NCBI GenBank assembly: GCA_023105745.1
Contig: JALGQZ010000011.1
Coordinates: 28,456,612-28,520,611 of the forward strand
DNA length: 64,000 nucleotides
Source of the DNA: Austropuccinia psidii
Lineage: Eukaryota > Basidiomycota > Pucciniomycetes > Pucciniales > Sphaerophragmiaceae
Direction: 5' to 3'
Made by a program: the position numbers and the translations under genes
In this document: positions 37,062 to 46,153 of the stretch, in pieces
Layout of the letters: each line of letters opens with the position of its first letter
How positions within the stretch are numbered: the stretch's first letter is position 1
The notes under the pieces: generated by a model
The model's input: only the letters and a program-made list of their open reading frames with translations
Databases searched by the model: none
Told to the model about the DNA's origin: nothing

Positions 37062-38523
37062 AGGTACAAAATAGAAAATGCATTTGAAAATTATTTCTTT
37101 GACCCAGACAAAGACAAACCTTTAACTTGGTTCTTGAAACAAGTTGAAAGACTTAATGCATTGTACCCAGAAATGTCACAAAAAATGGTGCATATGAAAA
37201 TACTCATGAAATGTGGAGGAGAGCTACAACATGCCCTAAGAAGCAGATGTATAGAACCATGCTCCACAGAAGAGTATATTAATGCACTAGAAGACATAGT
37301 GACAAGAACAAAAATTGGCAGGACTTGGGAGAAATTGGACATTAAAAGCCCAAAAAAACCATTTATCAAAAAAGATAAATCAAAAGAATCCTTCAAGCCC
37401 AATACATCCAACAATAATGAGCAAAGAAAATGCCATAAATGTGGAGGTATTGGACACTTAGCCAATAATTGCCTTAAAAAGGCAAAGATTAATGAAATTG
37501 TGGAAACAGAAAACCACAATGACAAAGAAGAGGAATCTGACACTGAAAAAGGGACAGAAGAGTCAGAAAGCTCTGAAAGTGATGAAATCAATATAATTAA
37601 TGCACAAATTAATAATATTTATATAATTTATGAAGTACTGGATGTTAACTCAGACTTACCACAAGTTAGGACATCTGACACAAACGTGACAAACATACAA
37701 GATGCCAAAATGTATAGGACCAAACCTGCAAGAGGAATGGGATATACAGCTGGAAAATCAAGTATAAGTATTTTTATGGTTGATAACCAAGAAGGAAAAG
37801 TTAACTTAGACACAGGAGCATATTGCACCTGTGTTGGTAAAAGTTATTTAAAAACCATTGTCCCAAACTGGCAAGAAAAACTTATGCCAATACAAGGTGT
37901 CAAATTTAGTAGTGCAAGTGAGAGCATGAAGCCCCTTGGAATGATTTATTTAAAACTAATTTTTCCTCACCCTTCACAATGTGTCAGAATCAAAGTAGAG
38001 TTTGTAGTAATGGACAACTGTACTAGTAATCACTTCATACTTGGAAATGATTACTTATCAATTTATGGTATAAATATCTCCAACCAAAAGGATAGATATT
38101 TTACCATAGGAGACAACAAAAGAAAAAAGTTTGGCTTCTTAAATAACAAAAAACAAATCACAGTTATTAAGAATGAAGAAAAAATTCCAGAAAAGGAACT
38201 TTTTATATCTGAAAAACGTAAAGAGGCAGAATTCAATGAAGAATTAACAGAAAAGATGAAAGAAAAATTGATTGACCTCTTATTTAAGTATAAAAATGCC
38301 TTTGCAACTGACAAAGAGCCACTAGGTGCCACAATTGGACATGAAGTGGATATAATTCTTAATGTGGAAAAACCTTACCCACCTCTACTAAGAAGACCTG
38401 CTTACCCAGCTAGTCCAAGGGCTAGAGAAGCCTTAGAGGTACACATTAAAGAATTAATAGACCTTGGAGTATTAAGAAAGGTAGGACATAATGAACAGGT
38501 ACAAGTCACTACACCTGTCATTA
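37062..38523 (+). CDS. B1 gag C-terminus, protease and start of RT (interrupted by A3)
   Basis: The open frame continues Gag and holds a CCHC zinc knuckle (CHKCGGIGHLANNC, about 37432-37473). A retropepsin active site follows (NLDTGAYCTCVG, about 37804-37839) with its downstream HFILGNDYL block. The N-terminal RT region (PYPPLLRRPAYP and HIKELIDLGVLRKV) comes last. The frame stops one codon into A3 only because of the insertion. The 5-bp CATTA at 38519-38523 is repeated at 47577-47581, where the same polyprotein resumes. Removing A3 and one CATTA copy puts the two halves back in phase. Confidence 0.85.
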
Positions 38524-38761
38524 TGTAACAACCATCCATCAGGGGTAAGGGTATTCATTCATACACCCACTCAAACACCTCAAATCAGCAAATCCAGTAT
38601 CTGCATCAGCAGTCAGTTTCAGCAATCTTCATTCTGAAACATGCATACAGTTTGGTACATCAATACAGCCTGTCAATACTTGTACAGGATGGATTCACCC
38701 AATACAGTTTCAATACACCAGTATGTAACTGTATGATCACTCAAATACACCACACCTCTTG

Positions 38762-38793
38762 TACAGGTCCTGTACAGCTGTACAGGACCTGTA
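38762..38793. promoter_or_regulatory. 32-bp perfect palindrome in the A3 U3 region
   Basis: Two 16-base arms meet at CAG|CTG, and each arm contains TGTACAG or its partial copy. The same palindrome is in the 3' LTR at 47050-47081. Further TACAG motifs occur in U3 near 38651, 38668, 38689, 38704 and, in R/U5, 39020. This pattern suits a dimeric regulator or replication protein. No factor is identified. Confidence 0.6.
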
Positions 38794-38907
38794 TTGGCCA
38801 GACTCAATTCAACAATCAATTATTCTCATGAAAACTCTTCTCTGGATCAGGGCTGGTGATTCTCACATATACCAGCCCCTCTTTCTCCCCCCTGGGGACT
38901 TTTCCCC

Positions 38908-38921
38908 AGTTAATTAATTTA
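38908..38921 (+). promoter_or_regulatory. A3 self-primer sequence and putative transcript 5' end
   Basis: AGTTAATTAATTTA is the exact complement of the 14 bases at 39291-39304 just after the LTR. In Tf1/sushi elements the first bases of the mRNA fold back on the primer-binding site, and this is the same geometry. The TATA-like box lies about 40 bp upstream. Confidence 0.65.
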
Positions 38922-39290
38922 GTTGATTTATTATTATCTGAATATTCTTATCCTTATATTTTGGATATTATATTTATTTAATCTTAAGTTAGTCTTTGCC
39001 TTTTTTCTTTCTTCGCCTGTACAGTATGAGTTGGGTGGCCATATCCTTATTAACCCTTCTCTTTCCATTCTGACAGGTTGAAACAGTGGACTTGGACTTG
39101 TTTGTGGTTGGCTCTTCTATTTCTTATTCTTATTTCTTTTGTTGCTGCTTTTCTTATATTCATTCTTTTAGTAATTCATCTTTAATACTCTTAAGTGTAT
39201 CTCATCTTATCTTATCTTTGAGCCCTCCATAAGTGAGTCCCAGTTTACTGAGTGCCAGGCCCTCTTCACTTCGAAGAGCCCCTGTGACAT

Positions 39291-39304
39291 TAAATTAATT
39301 AACT
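39291..39304 (+). promoter_or_regulatory. A3 primer-binding site (self-priming)
   Basis: TAAATTAATTAACT pairs perfectly with 38908-38921 over 14 bases, and the next base (39290, T) could form a U-G wobble pair with 38922. There is no TGG start, so a tRNA CCA end would not fit. Confidence 0.7.
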
Positions 39305-39999
39305 CATATTTGATTCTTTCTTTTCATTCATTTATATTCATTTTCTCTCATTCATCAATTATGATCTCATTTATGACTTAATGATCTTTAATGATTATGA
39401 TTTTCTCTTTTATCAATTTTCATCTCATTCATTTCATTTATATGAAAATTGATCCTTTCTTCTTTCTTAATCAATGCTGACCATTTCATCATTTCACTCT
39501 ATTTTATCAAATCAAATTTTTCTGTGTTTTTATTCAGGTCTTATTCAGGAGTTATTGATTGGCTTAATTGATTGGATTATTCATTGGGATTCATTTGGGT
39601 TATTGATTCAGGACTTATTGGATTTATTGACTTTGAAATCTCAAGATATTGATTGATCCTCAAGAATTTATTTTGATTTATTGATTGATTTGACTCATCA
39701 AGATATTGAATTGATTTCTGAAGATTTTGAATTGATTTATTGATTCCTCAAGACCTTGATTTCATATTGAAGACACTGAATTATTGATTTATTGATTATT
39801 GATTTACTCAAGATTATTGATATTTGATTTGAATTGATTGTTGATTGATTGAATTGATTTGATTGTTGATTGAATTTGATTTCACCTCAAGATTTGAATT
39901 GATTCCTCAAGATTCATCAAGATTTTATTGTGATTGATTTGGCCAAATTTGATTATTCTTCTTAATACCATCAAGTTATTTTAATTCTTTTCATAATAA
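39305..39999 (+). other. A3 leader, TTGATT-rich
   Basis: About 700 bp of T-rich sequence with many TTGATTGATT and CTCAAGA iterations, mainly 39540-39930. The length equals the A2 leader, so the missing gag was cut from exactly after the leader. No gene is visible. Confidence 0.75.
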
Positions 40000-40074
40000 A
40001 AATGCTTCAAGAGACCTCAGAACAAGCCTGGGTCATCATCAGGAGGCTTCCCTAGCAAGCAGGGAAAAGCCTGA
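40000..40074 (+). pseudogene. Gag remnant of A3 (last 24 codons)
   Basis: Only the final stretch of Gag remains. It starts at the last zinc-knuckle cysteine (KCFKRPQNKPGSSSGG) and runs to the Gag stop TGA at 40072-40074. A1 and A2 have about 1.3 kb of gag before this point. The leader joins the remnant at AAAATGC, so one internal deletion removed the rest. Confidence 0.8.
40062..40068 (+). promoter_or_regulatory. Candidate -1 frameshift heptamer, A3 gag-pol junction
   Basis: GGGAAAA, read G GGA AAA in the gag frame, fits X XXY YYZ and is followed by GCC TGA. The pol frame is -1 relative to gag, has a TAG at 40053-40055 just upstream and no nearby ATG, so slippage here would explain pol expression. 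A2 keeps the motif as GGGAAAC. Confidence 0.55.
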
Positions 40075-42281
40075 GTGGGGATCATGATGTGTTCAATGGT
40101 TCTCACTTATTTCCTTCAAGAGCACAATTGTGCACTCTGAATACTAGTGTCAAGAAATCTTTAAAATTTCTTATTTTCTCTTCTGTCTCTGATATTTTTT
40201 ATAGTATTCTCATTGATTCTGGTGCTACAAACTCTTTTATTGCAAAGAATTTTGTTCTCAAGTACTCATTGACTCTGTCAGAGCTCCCTGGAAAGATTCC
40301 TCTTTTCATTTTGGATTCTAATGAATCCCCTGCTTTGTTCATCACCCATTATACCAAGTGGGTAGTTGACTTGCCTTCCTTCCCAAGCTTTGAATGGGAT
40401 TTCTTTATCATAGATTCACCCAAAGGAGAAGACCTGATATTGGGCTATGATTTCCTTTACCATTTCAATCCCATTATTGATTGGAAAAATGGATTGATCA
40501 CCTATGATTCTAATCATAAGGATTCTAGTGGTATTACTCCTTCTACTAGTAATGACTTATCCACTGCTGTCAACAGTGTTGCTCTGGCTGGTGAACTTAA
40601 GACACCTTCCATCCCTTCTTCTGTCCATATCCCTTCCATAATTCCCTCTCAGTCATTACTTCCATCAAGAGATGAAGTCTTCAAAGAGATAAAGGATGTT
40701 GGAGAAGATGTTGCCATATCTTCACTTCATCTCTTCCAAGGGGATATGGACCTTCCTCCCTTATCCTTTCATGCATCCCTGGAGGAGCAGTGGGATGAGG
40801 AGGAAGAGCCAGAAGAAATTGAAACTGTGCTGAAGGTTGTTCCTCCTGCTTATCACCAATATTTGGATGTATTCTCCAAGGTGAAAGCAGAGAAACTTCC
40901 TCCACACCGCGCCTGTGATCACCATATCGAATTGGAGGGTCTTCTACCTCCAATTGGTGTTATCTACTCATTATCAAATCAAGAGTCAGAAACACTGCGG
41001 GCCTACATTTCAGAGAATGTAGAGAAAGGTTTCATTAGACCAAGCTCCTCTTCAACAGGAGCACCTGTCCTTTTTGTCAAGAAAAAGGATGGAGGTCTTC
41101 GTTTGTGTGTTGACTACCGCAAACTCAATGCTGTCACTAGGAAGAACAGATACCCTGTTCCTCCTATGAACCAGCTTCTTACCGTATTCAACGGTTCCAC
41201 TATCTTCTCCAAGATAGATTTGCGTGGTGCATATAACCTTCTGAGAATCAAAGAGGGGGATGAGCACTTAACTGCCTTTAGAACCAAATATGGCAGTTAT
41301 GAGTATTTGGTCATGCCATTTGGTTTGACCAATGCTCCTGCTTCTTTCCAAAATCTGGTAAATGATATCTTTGCAGATTTTTTGGATGTGTTTGTTGTGG
41401 TTTATCTAGATGATATTATGGTCTTTTCCAGTTCTGAGGAGGAACATGTCAAACATGTGGCCTCTGTCCTCCAAAGACTGAGGGACAATAATCTATTTGC
41501 CAAAGCCTCCAAGTGTGTATTCCATGCCTCAAGTGTGGAATACTTGGGCTATGTTGTTTCAAGTGATGGCCTCAAGATGGATTCCTCAAAAGTTCAGCAA
41601 ATCCTCAATTGGCCTCAGCCCAGAAACATCAAGGCTCTTCAATCTTTTCTTGGCTTTGCCAATTTTTATCGACGTTTCATTAAAAATTATTCTAAAAAAA
41701 TCACTTCTCTCACTTCCCTCCTTAAAAAAGATTCTCCCTTTATCTTCAATGAGGAAGCTCTTAGTCAGTTTCAAGCACTCAAAGAAGCTTTCACCTCTGC
41801 TCCTATCTTATCTCATTTTAATCCTTCTCTACCTACTATAGTAGAGACTGATGCTTCTGATTATGCATTGGGCGCCGTACTGAGTCAGGTGAATGACTCT
41901 GGAAAGCATCCCATTGCATTTGATGGTCGCAAGCTCTTACCAGCTGAACTCAACTATGAAATTCATGACAAGGAACTCCTTGGCATAGTTTGGGCTCTCA
42001 AGCGCTGGAGGGCATTTCTTCTTTCTCTTTCCAATCCTTTTGAGGTCTTGACAGACCACTCTTCCTTGCAGTTTTTCATGTCTTCCAAAGTTCTTACTCG
42101 TCGTCAGGCCCGTTGGGCTGAATTTCTCTCAGAATTTCATTTCACTATCACTTACCGCCCAGGCAGGCTGGCCACTTTGCCGGATGCCTTGTCACGTCGG
42201 GACGACGTGTACCCAGAGAGGGGGGTGGACTTCATCAGCAAGAATCCTCACAATTTTCATCAAATACTTAAGCAAGATTGA
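40068..42281 (+). CDS. pol: A3 pol, first part: aspartic protease, reverse transcriptase, RNase H
   Basis: Residue numbers count from the GTG at 40089 (730 codons to the stop). The protease active site is LIDSGATNS at 42-50, with its partner block LILGYDFLYHF at about 119-129. The RT has KKKDGGLRLCVDYRKLN and the catalytic YLDDIMVF (YLDD 439-442, bases 41403-41414). RNase H begins at IVETDASDYALG and includes HEIHDKELLGIVWALK and LTDHSSLQ. The frame ends at a TGA (42279-42281) between RNase H and integrase, and the same frame continues open beyond it. A1 and A2 have GAA codons there. All catalytic residues I can check are intact. Confidence 0.9.
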   Translation, partial: SLSGDHDVFNGSHLFPSRAQLCTLNTSVKKSLKFLIFSSVSDIFYSILIDSGATNSFIAKNFVLKYSLTLSELPGKIPLFILDSNESPALFITHYTKWVVDLPSFPSFEWDFFIIDSPKGEDLILGYDFLYHFNPIIDWKNGLITYDSNHKDSSGITPSTSNDLSTAVNSVALAGELKTPSIPSSVHIPSIIPSQSLLPSRDEVFKEIKDVGEDVAISSLHLFQGDMDLPPLSFHASLEEQWDEEEEPEEIETVLKVVPPAYHQYLDVFSKVKAEKLPPHRACDHHIELEGLLPPIGVIYSLSNQESETLRAYISENVEKGFIRPSSSSTGAPVLFVKKKDGGLRLCVDYRKLNAVTRKNRYPVPPMNQLLTVFNGSTIFSKIDLRGAYNLLRIKEGDEHLTAFRTKYGSYEYLVMPFGLTNAPASFQNLVNDIFADFLDVFVVVYLDDIMVFSSSEEEHVKHVASVLQRLRDNNLFAKASKCVFHASSVEYLGYVVSSDGLKMDSSKVQQILNWPQPRNIKALQSFLGFANFYRRFIKNYSKKITSLTSLLKKDSPFIFNEEALSQFQALKEAFTSAPILSHFNPSLPTIVETDASDYALGAVLSQVNDSGKHPIAFDGRKLLPAELNYEIHDKELLGIVWALKRWRAFLLSLSNPFEVLTDHSSLQFFMSSKVLTRRQARWAEFLSEFHFTITYRPGRLATLPDALSRRDDVYPERGVDFISKNPHNFHQILKQD

Positions 42282-43790
42282 ATTCAAGAGTCAAGATTCT
42301 TCTCAATCAAAGTGGAAATTTTCTCAGATTTAGTTGACAAGATTCAAGAAGAAGTATGGCAAGACAAAGACTATAAAGAAATACTCAAGCAACTAGCAAG
42401 AGGTGAATCAGTTCCAGATTATTCTCTTGAACCTCAAGGCAAGTTATTATTATTCAAAGATAGAGTGGTAATCCCAAGCAATGAAGAACTTCAACTCAAT
42501 ATTCTTCAAAAGCGTCATGACTCACCATTGGCTGGCCATCCTGGCCAGGAGAAGACCCTCAAGCTCATCAAGAGGGATTTTTATTGGGCTGGCATGAATC
42601 AATTCATCAAGGACTATGTGTCCTCATGTCAGCAATGTTCAAGAAACAAGAACATTCATCACAAGAAGTTTGGATTACTCAAGCCTCTTTCAATTCCATC
42701 TGGTCCTTGGAATTCATTATCAATGGACTTTATCACTCAATTGCCACTATCCAACAACTTTGATTCAATTTTAGTAGTTGTGGACAGATTCTCAAAAATG
42801 GCAATCTTCATTCCAACTTATGGCACAATCACTGCTCTGGATTTAGTTCAAATATTCATTAGCCATGTATTTTCCAAGCATGGACTCCCAGTCAGTATTG
42901 TCAGTGATAGAGGATCCTTATTTGTTTCATCATTCTGGACTCAATTGTGTCAGCAGCTCAAGATATCAAGAGATCTTTCAACTGCCTTTCACCCTGAAAC
43001 AGATGGACAGACAGAGAGGGTAAATCAGATACTAGAACAGTACCTTCGGATGTATGTCAGCTATCATCAAGATGACTGGTACACCTGGCTCCCTCTGGCT
43101 GAATTTGCCTATAATAATGCAGAACATTCATCAACCAAGCAATCACCTTTTTTCACCATTTATGGAAGAAATCCCAGCTTTGACTCAATCCATATTTCTC
43201 AAGACTCACCTGCTGGAAAGTTATCAACAAAACTCCAATCAGTACAGCAAGTTGTCAAAGGAGAATTAGAGTCAGCAATAAGGAGATTCAAGAAGTATGC
43301 AGATAGAAATAGGGCAATTCCACCTGATTTCCAACCTGGGGACAAAGTATGGCTAGCTTCCAAGAACATCAAGACAACAAGACCCACCAAGAAATTATCA
43401 GAAATATGGTTGGGACCCTTTGAAGTTCTTAAGAAGATTGGCAGCCATGCATATCACCTCAAGTTGCCTCAGCAATGGAAGACAGTTCACCCTGTATTCC
43501 ATGTGTCCTTATTAGAACCAGTCAAACATTCAACTATCCCAAATCGTCATCAATTGCCGCCACCACCAGTTTTAGTGGAAGAGCAAGAAGAATGGGAAGT
43601 GGCTCAGGTTCTGGACTCAAAACTCAAAAGGGGTAAATTATGGTATCTTGTAGAGTGGAAAGGATTCAGTGAAGACCCAGAAAGAACCACTTGGGAACCA
43701 GATTCCAACCTTACCAGCTCACCAGACCTTGTCAAGGATTTCCACTCATTGTATCCAGACAAGCCTGGTCCAAATACCTCAAGAGTTTGA
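42282..43790 (+). CDS. pol: A3 pol, second part: integrase and chromodomain
   Basis: This is in frame with the preceding segment, separated only by the TGA. It encodes an integrase zinc-binding domain (HDSPLAGHPGQEKTL through CQQC). The DDE core follows, with the first D in SMDFITQLP, the second in IVSDRGSLF and the E in HPETDGQTERVNQ. The GPFEVLKKIGSHAYHLKLP region and a C-terminal chromodomain (WEVAQVLDSKL, then LWYLVEWKGFSEDP) complete it. An ATG at about 42357 or reinitiation could translate it separately. More likely it is normally part of one Pol and needs readthrough, or this copy is dead. Confidence 0.9.
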   Translation: MQESRFFSIKVEIFSDLVDKIQEEVWQDKDYKEILKQLARGESVPDYSLEPQGKLLLFKDRVVIPSNEELQLNILQKRHDSPLAGHPGQEKTLKLIKRDFYWAGMNQFIKDYVSSCQQCSRNKNIHHKKFGLLKPLSIPSGPWNSLSMDFITQLPLSNNFDSILVVVDRFSKMAIFIPTYGTITALDLVQIFISHVFSKHGLPVSIVSDRGSLFVSSFWTQLCQQLKISRDLSTAFHPETDGQTERVNQILEQYLRMYVSYHQDDWYTWLPLAEFAYNNAEHSSTKQSPFFTIYGRNPSFDSIHISQDSPAGKLSTKLQSVQQVVKGELESAIRRFKKYADRNRAIPPDFQPGDKVWLASKNIKTTRPTKKLSEIWLGPFEVLKKIGSHAYHLKLPQQWKTVHPVFHVSLLEPVKHSTIPNRHQLPPPPVLVEEQEEWEVAQVLDSKLKRGKLWYLVEWKGFSEDPERTTWEPDSNLTSSPDLVKDFHSLYPDKPGPNTSRV

Positions 43791-44562
43791 TTTTATGGTG
43801 CTTGGTGGGGAGAAGAAGTTATGAAAGTAAGTTCCTCTCCTGGCATGCACCTTTAAGGGGGTATTCTACCCATATGTTGTTGTAAGCATCACCTTGGCCA
43901 CTTTGTGAGCACTTGTCAATTCTTTGGACAGGTTCAGGAAGCATACAACATCAATACCCTCCATTTGGACCTTATCAAGATATGGCCAAATGTTTCTTTC
44001 TTTCTTTATGTTTTCATTTTCTTTCTTTATTATCATTTCATTTTATGCCAATCATCATAATTCAAGACATTCATTACTTCAAGTCATTTACGGCAATTCT
44101 TTTCAGTAGTCATTTATGGCAATTCATTTCAGAAGGCATTTATGGCAATTTATTTCAGTCTTATGGTGCTTGGTGGGGAGTGGAAGTTATGAAAGTAAGT
44201 TCCATCTCCTGGTATGCATCCCTGAGGGTTCTACTTCTTGTAAAACATCACCTTGGCCACTCTGTGAGCATCAAATGCTTGGTTTTCATTTTTCAGACAC
44301 TTCTTGGCCAGAATCAAGCAACTCACCACAAGAAGGACCAGCCATCAGGAATTTTTCTTTATTTCTTTCTTTACTCTCATCTTCTCTTATTCTTTCATTT
44401 TTTCTTTCTTTCTTTACTTGTATAATTTTCTTCTTTTATTTCTTTAAAGCAGCAACATCCCGTCCTCAAATCATGTATTGGGAGGTTCCATTATTTTTCA
44501 TTTTTTAGTATTTATAAGAGTGGGGATAGAAGGCAAGCCAAACACAAACAAGGAAAAGGAAA
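43791..44562 (+). other. A3 convergent spacer with direct repeats
   Basis: Between the pol stop and the antisense-gene stop are two roughly 115-bp direct copies (43798-43920 and 44163-44275) sharing TGGTGCTTGGTGGGGAG, GTTATGAAAGTAAGTTCC and CATCACCTTGGCCACT. Between them are three tandem copies of a 26-bp unit (about 44082-44160, CATTTATGGCAATT). A pyrimidine-rich stretch follows at 44340-44450. Similar modules exist in A1 and A2. They may hold 3'-end signals for both strands. Confidence 0.65.
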
Positions 44563-45803
44563 CTAGTTATCTCTACCCAAGTCATCAAAAGTTCTCTGGA
44601 AATCATTTATCAACTCATCTTCATACCAGGCAAATTTTGCAGCCATTTCTTCAGAAGCAGTACCTGGAATCGTCCTGTCATTGGCATACATAATCACCTC
44701 TCTGCTATTTCTGTCAACTCTCCTGAACAATCTGGCCACAGCATCTTGATTTTCACTAGCCGCGTTGGGATCTTCTCTGGTAACCCGGATAGGCCAACGT
44801 TCTCTTCTTTGGAATACTTGAGCGGCAGGAAACGGCAAAGGGGACATCCCATCTCTTCTTCTGCTGGAGCTGGCCACAGGTTGGAGTTGACGGGAGGTGT
44901 TTATGGGTGAGTTTCTGGGCTGTTGAACTGGAGATGGTCTTACTGCTGGATTCAAGGCAGGCCTGGTGGTGTGGGAAGTAGTTGGTGATGGAGGAGGAAG
45001 GGTTGTAGGAATTGAAGCAAGCATTGGTTGGAAGGTTCTTGGAGTGCTGGGAATCACTTGGCTTTGGAATCTGGGGTTGGCAAGAGGTTGAGAAGAGGAA
45101 TTGCTGGATGGATGGCCACTTGAATGAGGAATAACTTGAACTTCTTCACCATCCAACTCATCACTTCCTTCAGCATCTGGATCTGATGGGGAATCAACAA
45201 TTCTTCTTAGCTTCTTCACTACTTTCACCACTCCATCAGCATTGGTCCTTGAAATGGGAATTTCTGAGCTGTAGTGGATGGGCCTACCACCAATCGGAAT
45301 GGGCCCTCCAACATTAGTCCACCTGGCCACATCCCTCTGCCTGGAACCAGTCACTACATCAAAATATCAGCATCAACTCAACCAAGAAATGCAAACCACT
45401 CACATTGAGAAAATCCAGAAGTGGCATCAGGGGTAGGTTCCTCAAGAATGGGGAATTCCTGCCCATAAGGCCCATCCTTCTTACTCCATAAGTGCCTCTT
45501 GACCCGGGACAAGGTTGATCCGGTACGGCGGCATGGCTTCTTCCCAATAAAGCAGAAATGGCATTTTGACGATCGAGGATTGTAATGTTGAAAGCAATCC
45601 TTCCCCCTGGCCAAACACTCAGTACAGGCAGGATCAAGAACTTCAACTGCTCTGAACCCATCATATGTTTGGGAGGGGTCAAAATGGCCAGAAGACGCCA
45701 TGGAGGGAGAAGACAATCGACTGAAGACACCAGAACCATGAAGAACAGACGGTGGCGGTGCAGAAGGGGAAGATTCAGTGAGTTCAGTCAGTTTGGAACT
45801 CAT
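44563..45803 (-). CDS. Antisense Zn(II)2Cys6-type protein carried by A3
   Basis: Two exons on the strand opposite to pol: 45803-45404 and 45353-44563. The 50-nt intron (45403-45354) has GTGAGT and TAG borders and a TGCTGAT branch-like site. Splicing gives 1191 nt, 396 residues. Cysteines 60, 63, 70, 81, 84 and 91 form CX2CX6CX10CX2CX6C, matching the fungal Zn2Cys6 consensus, followed by basic residues (RRTGSTLSRVKR). The rest is Ser/Pro-rich with an acidic patch (DPDAEGSDELDGEE) and a conserved C-terminal block (EEMAAKFAWYEDELI). An upstream GTG could add 18 residues, but I chose the ATG. A decayed copy sits at the same place in A2. Zn2Cys6 proteins are usually nuclear transcription factors. 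That role is inferred. Confidence 0.75.
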
Positions 45804-46153
45804 AACTGAAGAAAGTGCAAGCAGAAGATTCAAGACGTCAGAATCAATCCACTCCACATCAAGAAAAAGAAATTTGACTCAAGGAACTGGGGCCATAACT
45901 CAATTATGCCCCACCTCAAAGCCTCTAAGGTGAAGGTTCATACCCCTTTGGGGCTGAACTCATCACCCAGGGCCTCCCCTGCAACTTTGGGGAGGCCAGG
46001 ATCTTGATGGTCCTGGACCCCATCAATGGGTCCAGGCCATGTAGGGTAAAAAATGGGTAAGGGCCATTTCTGGACCCCTTGGTCACCCTGGGTCCCCAGC
46101 AAATTTGGGCCCAGGGGCTCTTTTTTGGTCCTGGGGGCCTCCAATAGCCCCCA
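45804..46153 (-). promoter_or_regulatory. Presumed promoter region of the A3 antisense gene
   Basis: These 350 bp lie between the antisense start codon and the CGG heptamer array. From about 45940 the region is clearly richer in G+C than its surroundings. No TATA box was clear. Frames overlapping it on both strands are by-products of the composition. Confidence 0.4.

Larger units (their letters stand above)
38524..39289 (+). repeat. 5' LTR of A3
   Basis: It begins TGTAACAACC and ends CCCTGTGACA. U3 is rich in TACAG motifs and has a 32-bp perfect palindrome at 38762-38793. ATATA at 38867-38871 is followed about 40 bp later by AGTTAATTAATTTA (38908-38921), the presumed transcript start and self-primer. 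Directly before it is a short inverted repeat, CTGGGGA...TCCCCAG (38892-38909). Confidence 0.95.

Noticed and set aside
39305..39930. Repeated TTGATT units considered as a CRISPR or satellite array
   Set aside because: Units are irregular in length and spacing and form a degenerate leader shared by all A copies. There are no spacers, and CRISPR arrays are not expected in a fungus.
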